Both the position numbers and the translations under genes were made by a program. From Paracoccus marinus (GTDB taxonomy: Bacteria > Pseudomonadota > Alphaproteobacteria > Rhodobacterales > Rhodobacteraceae): a DNA stretch of 64,000 nt. The notes under the pieces are model-generated. The model searched no databases. It was not told the DNA's origin and saw only the letters and a list, made by a program, of their open reading frames with translations. Below are positions 18,060 to 28,700 of the stretch, in pieces (the stretch's first letter is position 1; every line of letters begins with the position of its first letter). The stretch spans positions 62,001 through 126,000 of the forward strand of contig NZ_VJYZ01000033.1 of NCBI RefSeq assembly GCF_007018965.1, in the 5' to 3' direction.

Positions 18060-20786
18060 TTATTCCTGTTGCGCCAGCAGGTCCGTGATCCGGCGGATCG
18101 AGGCGCGGCGGTTTTCGCGCACATCGCCTTCGGCCGGCACCCGCAGGATCTGCTCGCCATAGCCCTGCACGACCATGTTCTCGGGCGGAACCTGGAAGTA
18201 TTCCGTCAGCGCGAGCGCCACCGACTCGGCCCGCCGGTCGGACAAGGCGAGGTTCGCGGCATCCGAGCCGACCGTGTCGGTGTGACCCTCGACGATGAAG
18301 ATTTCCTTCGGATTGTCGCGCACCGCGTCGGCGATCACGTTGCCCAGCACCGACAGCTGCTGCGCCTGTTCGGGCACGATCGCGGCCGATCCGGTGTCGA
18401 AGGTGATCGCCTGGATGTCCACCGGCGCGACCAGCGCCCGCACCGCCGGGATGTTGCGGATCTGGCTTAGCGTGAAGCGGCGGTCCACGCCGACCTCGCG
18501 CTGAAGCGCCTGGCGCAGTTCATCCTCGGTGAAGGGGCGGCTCGTGTCGAGGACCGGGCGCGCGGGCGGCGGCAGGTCGGCCACGTCCACGGGTTCCACC
18601 TCGACCGTGTCGTCGATCAGGGTGGTGACGGTGCCGTCCGCGCGTACGAGCGAGCGGCGCAGCACCCGCAGGTCGGCATCGCGGATCGTGACGACGCGGC
18701 TGCCATCCTCGCGCAGCACGCTGGTCCGGGTCGAGCCGTCCTGGAAGTTTTCCGTCTGGACGGTCGCACCAGGCCGCAGCAGCAGCGCGTTGTCGTTCTT
18801 GATGACTTCCTGGCTGCCGTCGGGCCGGGTGACGATCACCCGGTCGCCCGTGTTCAGCGCGACCTGCCGGTTGTTCGACAGCATCTGCCCGACGACCAGC
18901 CCGGCGACGCCCGCCAGCGCGATCTTGGCCAGGTCGCTGTTGTCGTTGTCGTCATCGTCGTTTTCCGCCCCGTCTTGCGCCCGGCGGGCCGCGTCCTTGG
19001 CGGTCGCGCCGGTCGCCCCTGCGGTCAGGGCGTCGCGCACGCTGGTCTCGAAGTCCTCGCTCGACGAGCGGGCGTTTTCCTTGGTGACGAGCGTTTCGAT
19101 GATGTCGCCCGCGGCCGCCTCGTCCGCGCTGAGCGCGGCGGCGCTCGGCGGGGCGGTTTCGGTTGCGGCCTGCTTGGCGGCCTCGGTCACGGCCGCCCGC
19201 GTTTCGGGGACCGCGTCGGCGGCTCCGGCGGCACCGGCGGCACCCGCCGCACCGGCGGCACCGGTCTTGCCAAGCGCGTCACGCAGCTGGTCGGCGGTGG
19301 GGGTCGAGGCGCCGGGGGCGCCGGGCGCGGTTGCCCCGGCTCCGGCAACGTTTGGCTGCGGGGCGCCCGGGACTGGCGGGGTCTGTCCGCCCGGCACAGG
19401 GGCACCGGGGGCACCGGGCGCGGCAGGGTTCGTCGGCGTGGCCGTCGCCCCGCCGGCGGTGGCGCCCGGTGCCGTCGCGCCGGGGGCCGTGGCGTTGGTC
19501 CCGGGCGCGGCAGGCGCACCGGGCGCACCGGGCGCGGGCGGCGTCGCCGTTTTCCCTTGCTGAATTTCCTTCAGCTTCCGCTCAAGCTCGGCCGCATCGG
19601 GACGAGCGGGATCGGCCGCCGCAGGGGCGGCTTTCGCATCGGGCGCGGGCGTCGCCGGCGCGGTTGCTGCGGGGTCCGGCACCGGGACCGCAGGTTTCTG
19701 GTCGATGGGCGCGACCGCATCGGCGTCCCCTGCCGACGGGGCCGCGGGCGGGATCGCAACAGGGGTCGGCGGCGTGTCCGTCGCCGAACCGGGCGCGGGG
19801 GCGTCTGGCGTCGCCTCGGTTACCGCGTCGGCGGTGGTCGAGTCGTCGTTGGCCGCGTCGTCATTCTGATCGGCCTGCAACGCGCGTTCCAGCGCGGCCG
19901 GGTCGGGCCGGTCGGCGGCGGGCGCATCGGGGTTGGGGGCGTCCGCTGCGGGGGCGGCGTCGGCCGGTGCCGGTTCGGGCGAGGCTTCGGCAGCAGGCTC
20001 GGTCGCGGCGGCGGGTTCAGGCTCGGCCGCGGGTTCGGGCGCGGCGGCGGGTTCGGGGGTGGGTTCGGGCGCTGGCGCAGCCTCAGGTTCCGGTGCGGGG
20101 GTGGCGGGTTCGGCTGCCGCCGCCGGTTCGGCGGCGGGTTCCGGGGCCGGTTCGGGCTCTGCCGCCGGCGCCGGCGCGGCTTCGGCCGCAGGCTCAGGCG
20201 CAGCCTCAGGCTCTGGCGCAGCGGGGGCCTCGGCCGATGGCTGCGGGTCGGCCGCCGGGGGGATCGGCGGGACGGCGGCGGGCGCGGCGTCGGTCTGGGT
20301 TGCGGGCGGGGTCGCGTCATTCTGCGCGGTCCGCGCGACCGGCGCGAATGTCGTGAGCGCGCCGTAGGTCGCAGCCCCGGTCTTGTCCGTTTCGGGAATG
20401 GGCGGCGACATCATCACCGCGTTCGGATCGAGCGTCAGGTTCCCCTCGGCATCGGCCCGGTGCGTCTGCATCAGCCGCGGCGCAAGGAAGATCGTGCCAT
20501 CCTGCGCCACCTCGACCGCGACCCCGCGCGGGGTGAAGCGCAGCGTGGTCGGGCACGCCACCGGCGCGTTGCCGGGGCACGACAGCTGGTCGGCGGTCAG
20601 GCCCGCGTCCAGTTCCATCCGCAGCGCCTTGTGCAGTTCCGGCATCTCGGTCGCGCGGTCGGTGGCGGCGCTTGCCGCCTTGGCGTCCGGGACAGGGGTG
20701 ATCGCGGCCTGGGCCACGCCTGTCTGGGGCAGCATCAGCGCCACGCCCACGGCGATCGCCGTCGAGTTGTTGAAGATCCGACGCAT
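18060..20786 (-). CDS. Large OmpA-family outer-membrane/peptidoglycan protein with low-complexity linker
   Basis: A 908-residue protein with a signal peptide (MRRIFNNSTAIAVGVALML... cleaved near VAQA). An N-terminal region of unknown fold reaches about residue 150. Then come an Ala/Pro/Glu-rich tract (about 175-290), a collagen-like Gly-Ala-Pro tract (about 410-525), a short hydrophobic segment (KIALAGVAGLVVGQML, about 620) and a C-terminal OmpA domain (about 795-905) with FIVEGHTDTVGSDAANLALS and RRAESVALAL, which binds peptidoglycan. GGAGGA precedes the ATG. The usual OmpA beta-barrel is not evident. It may tether the envelope or act as an adhesin. Confidence 0.85.
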   Translation of the reverse strand: MRRIFNNSTAIAVGVALMLPQTGVAQAAITPVPDAKAASAATDRATEMPELHKALRMELDAGLTADQLSCPGNAPVACPTTLRFTPRGVAVEVAQDGTIFLAPRLMQTHRADAEGNLTLDPNAVMMSPPIPETDKTGAATYGALTTFAPVARTAQNDATPPATQTDAAPAAVPPIPPAADPQPSAEAPAAPEPEAAPEPAAEAAPAPAAEPEPAPEPAAEPAAAAEPATPAPEPEAAPAPEPTPEPAAAPEPAAEPEPAAATEPAAEASPEPAPADAAPAADAPNPDAPAADRPDPAALERALQADQNDDAANDDSTTADAVTEATPDAPAPGSATDTPPTPVAIPPAAPSAGDADAVAPIDQKPAVPVPDPAATAPATPAPDAKAAPAAADPARPDAAELERKLKEIQQGKTATPPAPGAPGAPAAPGTNATAPGATAPGATAGGATATPTNPAAPGAPGAPVPGGQTPPVPGAPQPNVAGAGATAPGAPGASTPTADQLRDALGKTGAAGAAGAAGAAGAADAVPETRAAVTEAAKQAATETAPPSAAALSADEAAAGDIIETLVTKENARSSSEDFETSVRDALTAGATGATAKDAARRAQDGAENDDDDNDNSDLAKIALAGVAGLVVGQMLSNNRQVALNTGDRVIVTRPDGSQEVIKNDNALLLRPGATVQTENFQDGSTRTSVLREDGSRVVTIRDADLRVLRRSLVRADGTVTTLIDDTVEVEPVDVADLPPPARPVLDTSRPFTEDELRQALQREVGVDRRFTLSQIRNIPAVRALVAPVDIQAITFDTGSAAIVPEQAQQLSVLGNVIADAVRDNPKEIFIVEGHTDTVGSDAANLALSDRRAESVALALTEYFQVPPENMVVQGYGEQILRVPAEGDVRENRRASIRRITDLLAQQE

Positions 20787-20868
20787 GTTATCCTCCGGGT
20801 GAAAGGCAGGTGTAAGGCGGGATCCGCCCATCGGCTTGCGACCGTAACGACCAAAATCCCGCCGCGTT

Positions 20869-20906
20869 CCCGACAACTGCGTGACAGCCCCCGACAACTG
20901 CGTGAC
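20869..20906. repeat. Two 17-bp direct repeats, 21-bp period, between divergent genes
   Basis: CCCGACAACTGCGTGAC occurs at 20869-20885 and again at 20890-20906. The 21-bp spacing equals two helical turns, and the pair lies about 83 bp upstream of the OmpA-family gene and 114 bp upstream of the acyl-CoA dehydrogenase gene. This suits tandem binding of a regulator, but may be simple duplication. Confidence 0.6.
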
Positions 20907-21019
20907 GGGGGCGTGATGCGGGTCCCGGATGCGTCCCGATCCGGGTCCGGCGTGCGGCACCCGCCATTGATCCCCGCACGCGGAGGCTTTATCCCGATGG
21001 CGTCACGCAGGAGGAAACG

Positions 21020-22228
21020 ATGGCCCTCAAGCCCAAGGATGCGCCCGACCTGAACCGGTTCGACTGGGAAGATCCGTTTCGCCTGAGCGACCAGCTGGCC
21101 GAGGACGAGCGGATGCTGCGCGACGCGGCCCGCGCCTATGCGCAGGAAAAGCTGCAGCCCCGCGTGATCCATGCCTACCGCGAGGAACACACCGATCCGG
21201 CGATCTTCCGCGAGATGGGCGAAATGGGCCTTTTGGGCGTCACCATCCCCGAGGAATACGGCGGTCTCGGCGCGTCCTACGTCGCCTATGGCCTTGTCGC
21301 GCGCGAGGTCGAGCGGGTGGATTCGGGCTACCGGTCCATGATGTCGGTGCAGTCGAGCCTCGTGATGTATCCGATCTACGCCTACGGGTCGGAAGAACAA
21401 CGCATGAAGTACCTGCCGAAGCTCGCCAGCGGCGAGTTCATCGGCTGCTTCGGCCTGACCGAACCCGACGCAGGCTCCGACCCCGGCGGGATGAAGACGA
21501 CCGCGCGCAAGACCGCCGGCGGCTACGTGCTCAACGGCGCGAAGATGTGGATCTCCAACTCGCCCATCGCCGACGTGTTCGTCGTCTGGGCCAAGTCCGA
21601 CGCGCATGGCGGCAAGATCCGCGGCTTCGTGCTGGACAAGGGCATGAAGGGCCTGTCCGCGCCCAAGATCCAGGGCAAGCTGAGCTTGCGCGCATCGATC
21701 ACCGGCGAGATCGTGATGCAGGACGTCGAGGTGGGTGAGGACGCGCTGCTGCCCAATGTCGAGGGGCTGAAGGGCCCGTTCGGCTGTCTCAACCGCGCCC
21801 GCTACGGGATCAGCTGGGGCGTGATGGGCGCGGCCGAGTTCTGCATGCACGCCGCGCGCCAGTACGGGCTGGACCGCAAGCAGTTCAACCGCCCGCTGGC
21901 CAACACCCAGCTGTTCCAGCTGAAGCTCGCCAACATGCTGACGGAAATCAGCCTTGGCCTGCAGGCATCGTTGCAGGTGGGGCGGCTGCTCGACGCGGCG
22001 CAGGCGGCGCCCGAGATGATCTCGGTCGTCAAGCGCAACAACTGCGGCAAGGCGCTGGAAATCGCGCGGACGGCGCGCGACATGCACGGCGGCAACGGGA
22101 TCTCGGAGGAGTTCCAGGTGATGCGCCACGCGGCGAACCTGGAAACGGTGAACACCTACGAGGGGACGCACGACGTCCACGCGCTGATCCTGGGCCGGGC
22201 GATCACCGGGCTGCAGGCCTTCGGCTGA
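21020..22228 (+). CDS. Acyl-CoA dehydrogenase, glutaryl-CoA dehydrogenase type
   Basis: This 402-residue flavoenzyme has the FAD/substrate motifs [17 protein letters not shown] (about 141-157) and [20 protein letters not shown], and the catalytic glutamate in [15 protein letters not shown] (about 378). The N-terminal FDWEDPFRL and the [13 protein letters not shown] segment are typical of GcdH, which oxidises and decarboxylates glutaryl-CoA to crotonyl-CoA in lysine/tryptophan degradation. GAGGAAACG precedes the ATG. It is monocistronic. Confidence 0.88.
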   Translation: MALKPKDAPDLNRFDWEDPFRLSDQLAEDERMLRDAARAYAQEKLQPRVIHAYREEHTDPAIFREMGEMGLLGVTIPEEYGGLGASYVAYGLVAREVERVDSGYRSMMSVQSSLVMYPIYAYGSEEQRMKYLPKLASGEFIGCFGLTEPDAGSDPGGMKTTARKTAGGYVLNGAKMWISNSPIADVFVVWAKSDAHGGKIRGFVLDKGMKGLSAPKIQGKLSLRASITGEIVMQDVEVGEDALLPNVEGLKGPFGCLNRARYGISWGVMGAAEFCMHAARQYGLDRKQFNRPLANTQLFQLKLANMLTEISLGLQASLQVGRLLDAAQAAPEMISVVKRNNCGKALEIARTARDMHGGNGISEEFQVMRHAANLETVNTYEGTHDVHALILGRAITGLQAFG

Positions 22229-22238
22229 AACGCCCCTC

Positions 22239-22259
22239 CCGGGGGCTTCGCGCCCCCGG
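22239..22259 (+). terminator. GC-rich hairpin, Rhodobacterales-type gene-end element
   Basis: CCGGGGGC-TTCGC-GCCCCCGG (8-bp stem) starts 10 bases after the stop codon and is followed by ACCCCCGCGGGATATTT. This combination is a very common gene-end motif in Rhodobacterales genomes as I know them. It may terminate transcription or be a dispersed repeat; I found no second copy in the window. Confidence 0.5.
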
Positions 22260-22318
22260 ACCCCCGCGGGATATTTCCGCCCGCCCGAGAGGGCGCGGGG
22301 GTGCCCGGTCGAATCAGC

Positions 22319-22347
22319 TTGAAAAAACCTTGGTCCGGCCGCATATC
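22319..22347 (+). promoter_or_regulatory. infA promoter
   Basis: TTGAAA (22319-22324), a 17-base spacer and CATATC (22342-22347), about 40 bases before the infA start. This is one of the better sigma-70-like promoters visible in the window. Confidence 0.55.
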
Positions 22348-22388
22348 GCAGCGGCCCGCAACTGAGCGGGGCGCTTTCAGGAGAGATC

Positions 22389-22607
22389 ATGGCCAAGGAA
22401 GAGATGCTCGAATTCCCCGGCGTCGTGACGGAACTCCTGCCCAACGCGACATTCCGGGTCGAGCTCGAAAACGGCCATGAGATCATCGCGCATATGGCAG
22501 GCAAGATGCGCAAGAACCGCATCCGCGTTCTGGCCGGCGACAAGGTGCAGGTCGAGATGAACACCTACGACCTGTCCAAGGGGCGGATCAATTACCGCTT
22601 CAAGTGA
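22389..22607 (+). CDS. infA: Translation initiation factor IF-1
   Basis: The 72-residue S1/OB-fold protein begins [20 protein letters not shown] and ends [11 protein letters not shown], an almost canonical IF-1. It binds the ribosomal A site during initiation. An AGGAGA ribosome site precedes the ATG. It leads a tight cluster infA-maf-RNase E/G-yacG. Confidence 0.98.
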   Translation: MAKEEMLEFPGVVTELLPNATFRVELENGHEIIAHMAGKMRKNRIRVLAGDKVQVEMNTYDLSKGRINYRFK

Positions 22608-22608
22608 C

Positions 22609-23199
22609 GTGGCGCAGGGTTCGGACCGGCCGCGTCTGGTGCTGGCGTCGGCCAGCCCGCGGCGTCTGGACCTGCTCGCCCAGATCGGCATCGTCCCCGA
22701 CGCCGTGACCCCCGCCGACATCGACGAGACGCCCCTGAAGGGCGAGCCGCCGCGCGATTACGTGCGGCGCATGTCGTCTGAAAAGGCGGCGGCGGTGCCG
22801 TGCGCGGACGACGCGGCGGTGCTGGCGGCCGACACCGTGGTGACTGCGGGGCGGCGCATCCTGGGCAAGCCCGCCGATGCGGACGAGGCGGCAGGGTTCC
22901 TGCGGCTTTTGTCCGGGCGGCGGCACAAGGTGATGACATCGGTGACGCTGGTCCATGCGGGCCGCGCGCGCGACCGGCTGGTCGAGACGACGGTGCGCTT
23001 TCGGCCGCTGACAGCTGCGGAAATCGCGGCCTACGTCGCTGGCGGCGACTGGCACGGCAAGGCGGGCGGTTACGGGATCCAGGGGCCCGCCGCGGCCTTC
23101 GCGCCGTGGATACAGGGGTCGTTCACGGCCGTCGTCGGGCTGCCGCTGGCGGAGACCGCGGCGCTGCTGGCCTCGGTCGGGATCAGGGGGCGCGCATGA
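22609..23199 (+). CDS. Maf-family nucleoside triphosphate pyrophosphatase
   Basis: This 196-residue protein has the Maf phosphate-binding loop [18 protein letters not shown] near the N terminus, the catalytic region [20 protein letters not shown] (about 76-95) and the motif [23 protein letters not shown], read in two parts. Maf enzymes hydrolyse dTTP/UTP or modified nucleotides to monophosphates. It starts at GTG, one base after the infA stop, and overlaps the next gene by four bases. Confidence 0.92.
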   Translation: MAQGSDRPRLVLASASPRRLDLLAQIGIVPDAVTPADIDETPLKGEPPRDYVRRMSSEKAAAVPCADDAAVLAADTVVTAGRRILGKPADADEAAGFLRLLSGRRHKVMTSVTLVHAGRARDRLVETTVRFRPLTAAEIAAYVAGGDWHGKAGGYGIQGPAAAFAPWIQGSFTAVVGLPLAETAALLASVGIRGRA

Positions 23200-24263
23200 A
23201 GGGCACGCAGGTCGTTCTGGGGCATCTCTGGGGGCGCGAGGCCGCCGCGCTGATGGTGGACGGGCGGGTCGAGGATCTGGCGCTGGACGCATCCGCCCTG
23301 ACGCCGCTGCCGCCGGGCGCGATCTGCCGCGCCGTCGTGGACCGGCTGGTGAAAGGGCAGGGCGGCGTGTTCCTGCGCCTGCCCGACGGCCAGCGCGGCT
23401 TTCTGCGCGAGGCCAAGGGCATGGCCGAGGGGCAGTCGCTGATCGTGCAGGTGACGGGTGTGGTCGAGGACGGCAAGGCCGTTCCGGTGACGCAGCGCGT
23501 TCTTTTCCGCGGCCGCAGCGCCATCGCGACGCCGGGCGCGCCGGGCGTCAACGTCTCGCGCCGCATCCGTGACGAGGGCGAGCGGGCGCGCCTCGTCGCC
23601 CTGGGCGAGGCCGCGCTGGCCGATGCGGGCGCGCCCGAGGGCTTGGGCTTCGTTGTCCGCACCGCCGCCGCGCTGGCCGACGACGACCAGATCGCGGCCG
23701 AGCTGTCCGACCTTGCCGGGCTTGCCATGCAGGTCACCGCCGACGCGCAGGGCGGGCCCGAACTGCTGCTGGACGCCGAGCAGCCGTGGCGCGCGGCGTG
23801 GATCGACTGGGCAGACCCGGTGCCCGACGCGATCGACGATGCCCCTGGCGCGTTCGACGACCACGGCGTCAGCGAGGCGGTCGAGGCGCTGCTGTCCGCC
23901 GACGTGCCCCTGCCCAATGGCGGCCGCGCGGTGATCGAGCCGACCCGCGCGCTGGTCGCCGTGGACGTGAACACCGGCCCGGACAATTCGCCCGCCGCCG
24001 CGCTCAAGGCCAACATCGCGCTGGCCCGCGACCTGCCGCGGCAGCTGCGGCTGCGCGGCCTGGGCGGGCAGGTGGTGATCGACTTCGCCCCGATTTCCAA
24101 GCGCGACCGGGGCACGCTGGACCAGGCATTGCGCGCGGCTTTCCGCGCCGAGGGGACCGAAACGACGCTGATCGGCTGGACCGCGATGGGGCTTTACGAA
24201 CTCAGCCGCAAGCGCGACCGGGTGCCGCTGGCGGCGTTGGCCGCCGTTGGAAGGGGGCGCTGA
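23196..24263 (+). CDS. Short ribonuclease E/G-family protein
   Basis: This 355-residue protein has an N-terminal S1-like region and the RNase E/G catalytic core, with the metal-binding aspartates in [11 protein letters not shown] (about 251-261) and [14 protein letters not shown] (about 292-305), followed by [17 protein letters not shown]. The Zn-link and C-terminal scaffold of RNase E are absent, so it is shorter than RNase G (about 490). This short form is common in Rhodobacterales beside maf and yacG. It overlaps both neighbours. Substrate RNA is unknown. Confidence 0.88.
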   Translation: MKGTQVVLGHLWGREAAALMVDGRVEDLALDASALTPLPPGAICRAVVDRLVKGQGGVFLRLPDGQRGFLREAKGMAEGQSLIVQVTGVVEDGKAVPVTQRVLFRGRSAIATPGAPGVNVSRRIRDEGERARLVALGEAALADAGAPEGLGFVVRTAAALADDDQIAAELSDLAGLAMQVTADAQGGPELLLDAEQPWRAAWIDWADPVPDAIDDAPGAFDDHGVSEAVEALLSADVPLPNGGRAVIEPTRALVAVDVNTGPDNSPAAALKANIALARDLPRQLRLRGLGGQVVIDFAPISKRDRGTLDQALRAAFRAEGTETTLIGWTAMGLYELSRKRDRVPLAALAAVGRGR

Positions 24264-24412
24264 TGGCCTGTCCGATCTGCGGCAAGGAGGCGGACCCGAA
24301 ATACCGCCCGTTCTGCTCGCGCCGCTGCGCCGACGTGGACCTGGCGAAGTGGCTGCGCGGCGACTATGCCATCCCGGGCGAGCCGGTCCCGCCGTCCACG
24401 CGGGACGACTGA
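24263..24412 (+). CDS. yacG: DNA gyrase inhibitor YacG
   Basis: The 49-residue protein has the YacG zinc site: CPIC near the N terminus, then FCSRRC after a 15-residue loop, and the family VDLAKWLRGDYAIPGEPV segment. YacG binds GyrB and inhibits gyrase in Escherichia coli. The ATG overlaps the preceding stop by one base (TGATG). Confidence 0.93.
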   Translation: MACPICGKEADPKYRPFCSRRCADVDLAKWLRGDYAIPGEPVPPSTRDD

Positions 24413-24509
24413 CAGGGCCCCGGGCGGCGCGTCGATTCGGGCTGGACAGCGGCCACGGCGTTGTCTAGTTACGCCCCACTTCGGGCGGCATGGCCCGACC
24501 CCGAACGGG

Positions 24510-24585
24510 GCCCGGATAGCTCAGTTGGTAGAGCAGCGGATTGAAAATCCGCGTGTCGGCGGTTCAAATCCGTCTCCGGGCACCA
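24510..24585 (+). tRNA. tRNA-Phe (anticodon GAA)
   Basis: The 76-base cloverleaf has acceptor stem GCCCGGA/TCCGGGC, D loop AGCTCAGTTGGTAGAGC, anticodon stem-loop GCGGATTGAAAATCCGC with GAA, T loop GGTTCAAATCC and an encoded CCA at 24583-24585. It stands alone on the plus strand. Confidence 0.98.
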
Positions 24586-24726
24586 CAATCTCTGGATTTT
24601 GCTGGTATCTGGTCACTCACCGCGCAGACGGCCATCGCTTATTGGCGGCGCTGACTACGTGAACCGGCTGTCACCCGCGTCAGAACCGCGATAAGCCGTC
24701 GTCATGAGCGGGATGGGGTCAAACGC

Positions 24727-25604
24727 ATGCTAAGACAGAGCGACTTTTCACTTTTCTTCGTCATCGATCCGCCTGCGCTGCTTCTGGACAGCGTGATCCT
24801 CGCCAGCACGGCCAGGTATCACCTGCCCGACGTGGAACTCGTCGCCTACTGCCCCGACGCCAAGCGCGAGTTTGTCCCCGAATTTCTGAAGGAACTGTAT
24901 TCCTCTCTGAATGTCGATCTTTCACGTGGGGAAAACCGCAAAGCCTCTGGTCGCGTGTCTACGCAATGTTCGACATGGACGTGCCTGATGAACGTGTGAC
25001 CCTGAGCCGCTCGAACCTGCAGAGCATTCCGTACTTCAACGCTGGTGTCGTAAGTTTTCCGTCGAACTCTTCGTTTGCAGAAATGTGGATGGAAACCGCC
25101 AAGGCGATCGACGGAAATGACGAGATACGTCATCGCCGTCCATGGCTCGACCAGATTGCGTTGCCCCTTGCCATAACACGGTCGGGCATGAGCGCACACG
25201 TGATGGAACCCGGTTTCAACCTTTCACTCAGCCGTAATCTGGACAAGCCGCATCTGGCGGCGCGTGACGTTTCAAAAATGAACGCCACAGACGGGAGAGT
25301 TATCCATTACCATGATCCCGTCTATATCGAGGGCACCCGTTATGCCGCGGATATCGACAAGGCGATCAGCACCTTCACGAAGTATCCAGGCGCCGCCGCA
25401 CTGACCCAGCAGACGCGAGACCGTCGCGCGGAGGCCGCAAGGGTCTGGAGGGTTTTCGACTCGCTGAAGAAAAAGAAGCGCACGGAAGAAGAAGACGTTC
25501 TTTTCCGTGAAGCGCGGCAGAGAAAAAGCGAGATCAAGGCATCCCGCATCAATACCGTTGCCAGCCTGTCGCGCTATCCCGGGACAATTTTGCCCTCGGG
25601 CTAA
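24727..25604 (+). pseudogene. Broken glycosyltransferase-like gene next to tRNA-Phe
   Basis: Two frames together encode one decayed protein. The first (24727-24999) starts MLRQSDFSLFFVIDPPALLL and contains PDVELVAYCPDAKREF; near 24920 the coding frame shifts to that of the second open frame, which reads SFTWGKP and later YFNAGVVSFPSNSSFAEMW, RRPWLDQIALPLAI and RVIHYHDP. That order (donor-site start, FTWGKP, FNAGV, DQ, HYH) resembles nucleotide-sugar-dependent transferases of the GT8-like type. The middle is too short, suggesting a deletion as well as a frameshift. G+C is about 54% in three sampled lines, well below its neighbours. Product and activity are unknown. Confidence 0.65.
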
Positions 25605-25782
25605 GACGAGGGCATGCTGGCTGCCAAGCAGCGGCTGAAATCCGCAACGTCTGGCTGAGGGTGTCCCGCGCTCAGCCTGGCGCAGCCGATCCGCATGCCC
25701 ATGCGCGTGGCTGCCCCCATTCCGCTTTCGCGCGCAGGCTGATACTCGACCCTCGCGCCACCTCGCCAGCGTCGGAGTCTGC

Positions 25783-28700
25783 ATGAAGTCGGGTCTTTCA
25801 TCGAAATCTTCGCCCACGCGGGCCATCGCGGACGTTCCGGCGATCGTGGGTGTCGTCGTCGCGATCGCGTTCTTCGTCGTCAGCGGCGCGGTGGTCGCCA
25901 CGAACATCCGGACGATGCGCGATCACAACCGCGAAATCATGCACTCGCACGAGGTCATCAAGGGCCTGGGCGACCTGCAGTCGTCGATGCTGGATGCCGA
26001 GACCGGGCAGCGCGGGTTCCTGCTGACCGGCGATCAAAGCTATCTCGAGCCCTACGTCGCCGCCATGACCGACATCGAGCAAAGCCTCGACACGCTCGGC
26101 GTGCTGACCGCCGGGGACGAGGTGCAGCGCGCCAACCTCGAGCCGCTGCGCCGCCACGTCGCGGCGAAGATGGAGGAACTGCGGGAGACCATCGACCTGT
26201 ACCGCACGGGCGGGATTTCGGCCGCGCTTCCGCTGGTCACGACCGACCGCGGCAAGGCCGAGATGGACGCGATCCGCGGGCTTCTGGACAGCATGCGGCA
26301 GGAAATGACGCGCCAGCGCGAGCAGCGGGTGCTTGAACTGGCCGACGCCTATCAGCGGGCTTGGGTCAGCGGCGTCATGTCGGCGCTTCTGGGGATCGCG
26401 CTGGCGCTGGTGATCGGGTACCTGACGCGGCGCGCGGCGACCGCGCGGGCGCGGCAGGACTGGTTGCAGCAGGGGCAGGTCGGGCTTGCGGGCGTCTTGC
26501 AGGGCGACAAGTCAACCACGCAGCTGGGCGACGGCGTGCTGAGCTTCCTTGCCGATTATGCCGGCGCGCAGGCGGGCGCGCTGTTCGCGGGCGAGCGCGG
26601 TTATTTCCAGCGCAGCGCGACGCTGGGCGTCGCCGCCGGCGGCAGGGTCGCCGACAGCTTCACCCTGGGTGACGGGCTTCTGGGACGGGTGGCAAGGGAC
26701 GGCAAGCCGGTCCTGATCGAGAACGTGCCCGACGGTTACCTGACCATCGGCTCGGCACTGGGCGAGGACCGGCCACGCCACCTCGTCATCGCGCCGCTGG
26801 TCGCGGACGAGGTCGTCAACGGCGTGATCGAGCTTGGCTTCCTGCAGGCCGTCGATCCGGCGACGCTGGACCTTTTGCAGGAAGGCGCGGGTGCCATCGG
26901 GGTCGCGCTGCGGTCCGCCAACTTCCGCACCGAACTGAAGGACCTGCTGGAGGAGACGCAGCGCCAGTCCGAGGAACTGCAAGTGCAGAGCGAGGAGCTG
27001 CGCGTTTCCAACGAGGAACTCGAGGAACACGGCCGCGCGCTCAGGGAATCGCAGGTGCGGCTGGAACAGCAGCAGGTCGAGCTGGAGCAGACGAACGTCC
27101 AGCTCGAGGAACAGGCGCAGCGGCTGGAGGCGCAGGCCGAAGGGCTTGGCCGCGCCAAGGCCGCGACCGAACTGAAGGCGCGCGAGCTTGAGCAGGCGAG
27201 CCGCTACAAGACCGATTTCCTCGCCAACATGTCCCATGAATTGCGCACGCCGCTCAATTCGCTGCTGATCCTGTCGAAGCTGCTGGGCGACAACGCCGAC
27301 GCCAACCTGACCGACGAGCAGGTGCGATTCGCGCGCACGATCCAGGCGTCGGGCAACGACCTTCTGACGCTCATCAACGACATCCTCGACCTGTCCAAGA
27401 TCGAGGCGGGCCACCTTCAGGTGCAGGCCGATCCGCTGCCGCTGCATGTGCTGGCGGCCGATCTTGAACGCATGTTCCGGCCCGTGGCCGACGACCGCGG
27501 GATCGGGTTCAGGATCGAGATCGCACCCGATTGCCCGGCGTCCATCACCTCGGACCGGCAACGGCTGGAACAGGTGCTGAAGAACCTTCTGTCGAACGCC
27601 TTCAAGTTCACGGAAGCGGGCAGCGTCACGCTGGCGGTCCGTCCGGCGGATGGCGAGCGCGTCGCGTTCGCGGTGACCGATACCGGGATCGGGATTTCCG
27701 AGGACCAGCAGGCAAGCATCTTCAACGCGTTCCACCAGGCCGACGGCGCGATCAGCCGCAAGTACGGGGGGACGGGCCTCGGGTTGTCGATCTCGCGCGA
27801 GCTGGCGCGGCTGCTTGGCGGGGCGATCACGCTCGACAGCACGCCGGGCGAGGGCAGCACCTTCACCGTGACGCTGCCCGTGACCTACGACCCCGCCGGC
27901 GTCGCGCCGCGCGATGCCCGGCAGGCGCCGGCCCCGGCCGCGATGCCGCGATCCGTGCCGCGCATGTCGGCGACCACGCCTTCGCAGGTCCGCGCGCCCG
28001 TGCGGGTCGAGGATGACCGCGACAACCTGACCGGCGGCCGCCGCGTCCTGCTGATCATCGAGGATGACGGCACATTCGCCGAAATCGTCCGCGACCTGTC
28101 GCGCGAGATGGATTTCCAGTGCCTCGTCGCCGGCACCGCGGAAGAGGCGCTGCGCCTTGCCCGCCAGTACAGGCCCAACGCCATCGTCATGGACGTGGGC
28201 CTGCCCGACCATTCCGGGCTGACCGTCCTTGACCAGCTGAAACGCGACGACGCGACCCGGCACATCCCCGTCCACGTGGTCTCGGCCGCCGATCACAGCC
28301 AGACGGCGCTGTCGCTGGGCGCCGTCGGCTACCGCGTCAAGCCGGTCCCGCGCGAGGAATTGGCCGAGGTGCTGCAGACGCTCGCGTCCAAGCTGACGCA
28401 CAGCCTGCGCCGGGTGCTGATCGTCGAGGACGATCCGGTGCAGCGCGACGCGGTGGGGGCGCTTCTCGCCTCGCGCGATGTGGAAACGGTGGGGGTCGGC
28501 ACGGCCGCCGAGTGCCTGGAACGGCTGCGGCACGAGACGTTCGACTGCATGGTCCTTGACCTGTCGCTGCCCGACGCCTCGGGCTATTCGCTGCTGGAAA
28601 CGCTCAGCGGCGACGACGGCCAGGCGTTCCCGCCGGTGATCGTCTATACCGGCCACGACCTGTCGCCCGACGACGAACAGCGCCTGCGCCGGTATTCGAA

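Noticed and set aside
19215..20250. A CRISPR-like or tandem DNA repeat array
   Set aside because: The repetition is at protein level (Ala, Pro, Glu, Gly codons) within one open frame; no regular repeat-spacer pattern exists.
24586..25782. A prophage or integrative element at tRNA-Phe
   Set aside because: No integrase, no duplicated tRNA end and no phage gene is visible; only a decayed lower-G+C gene.
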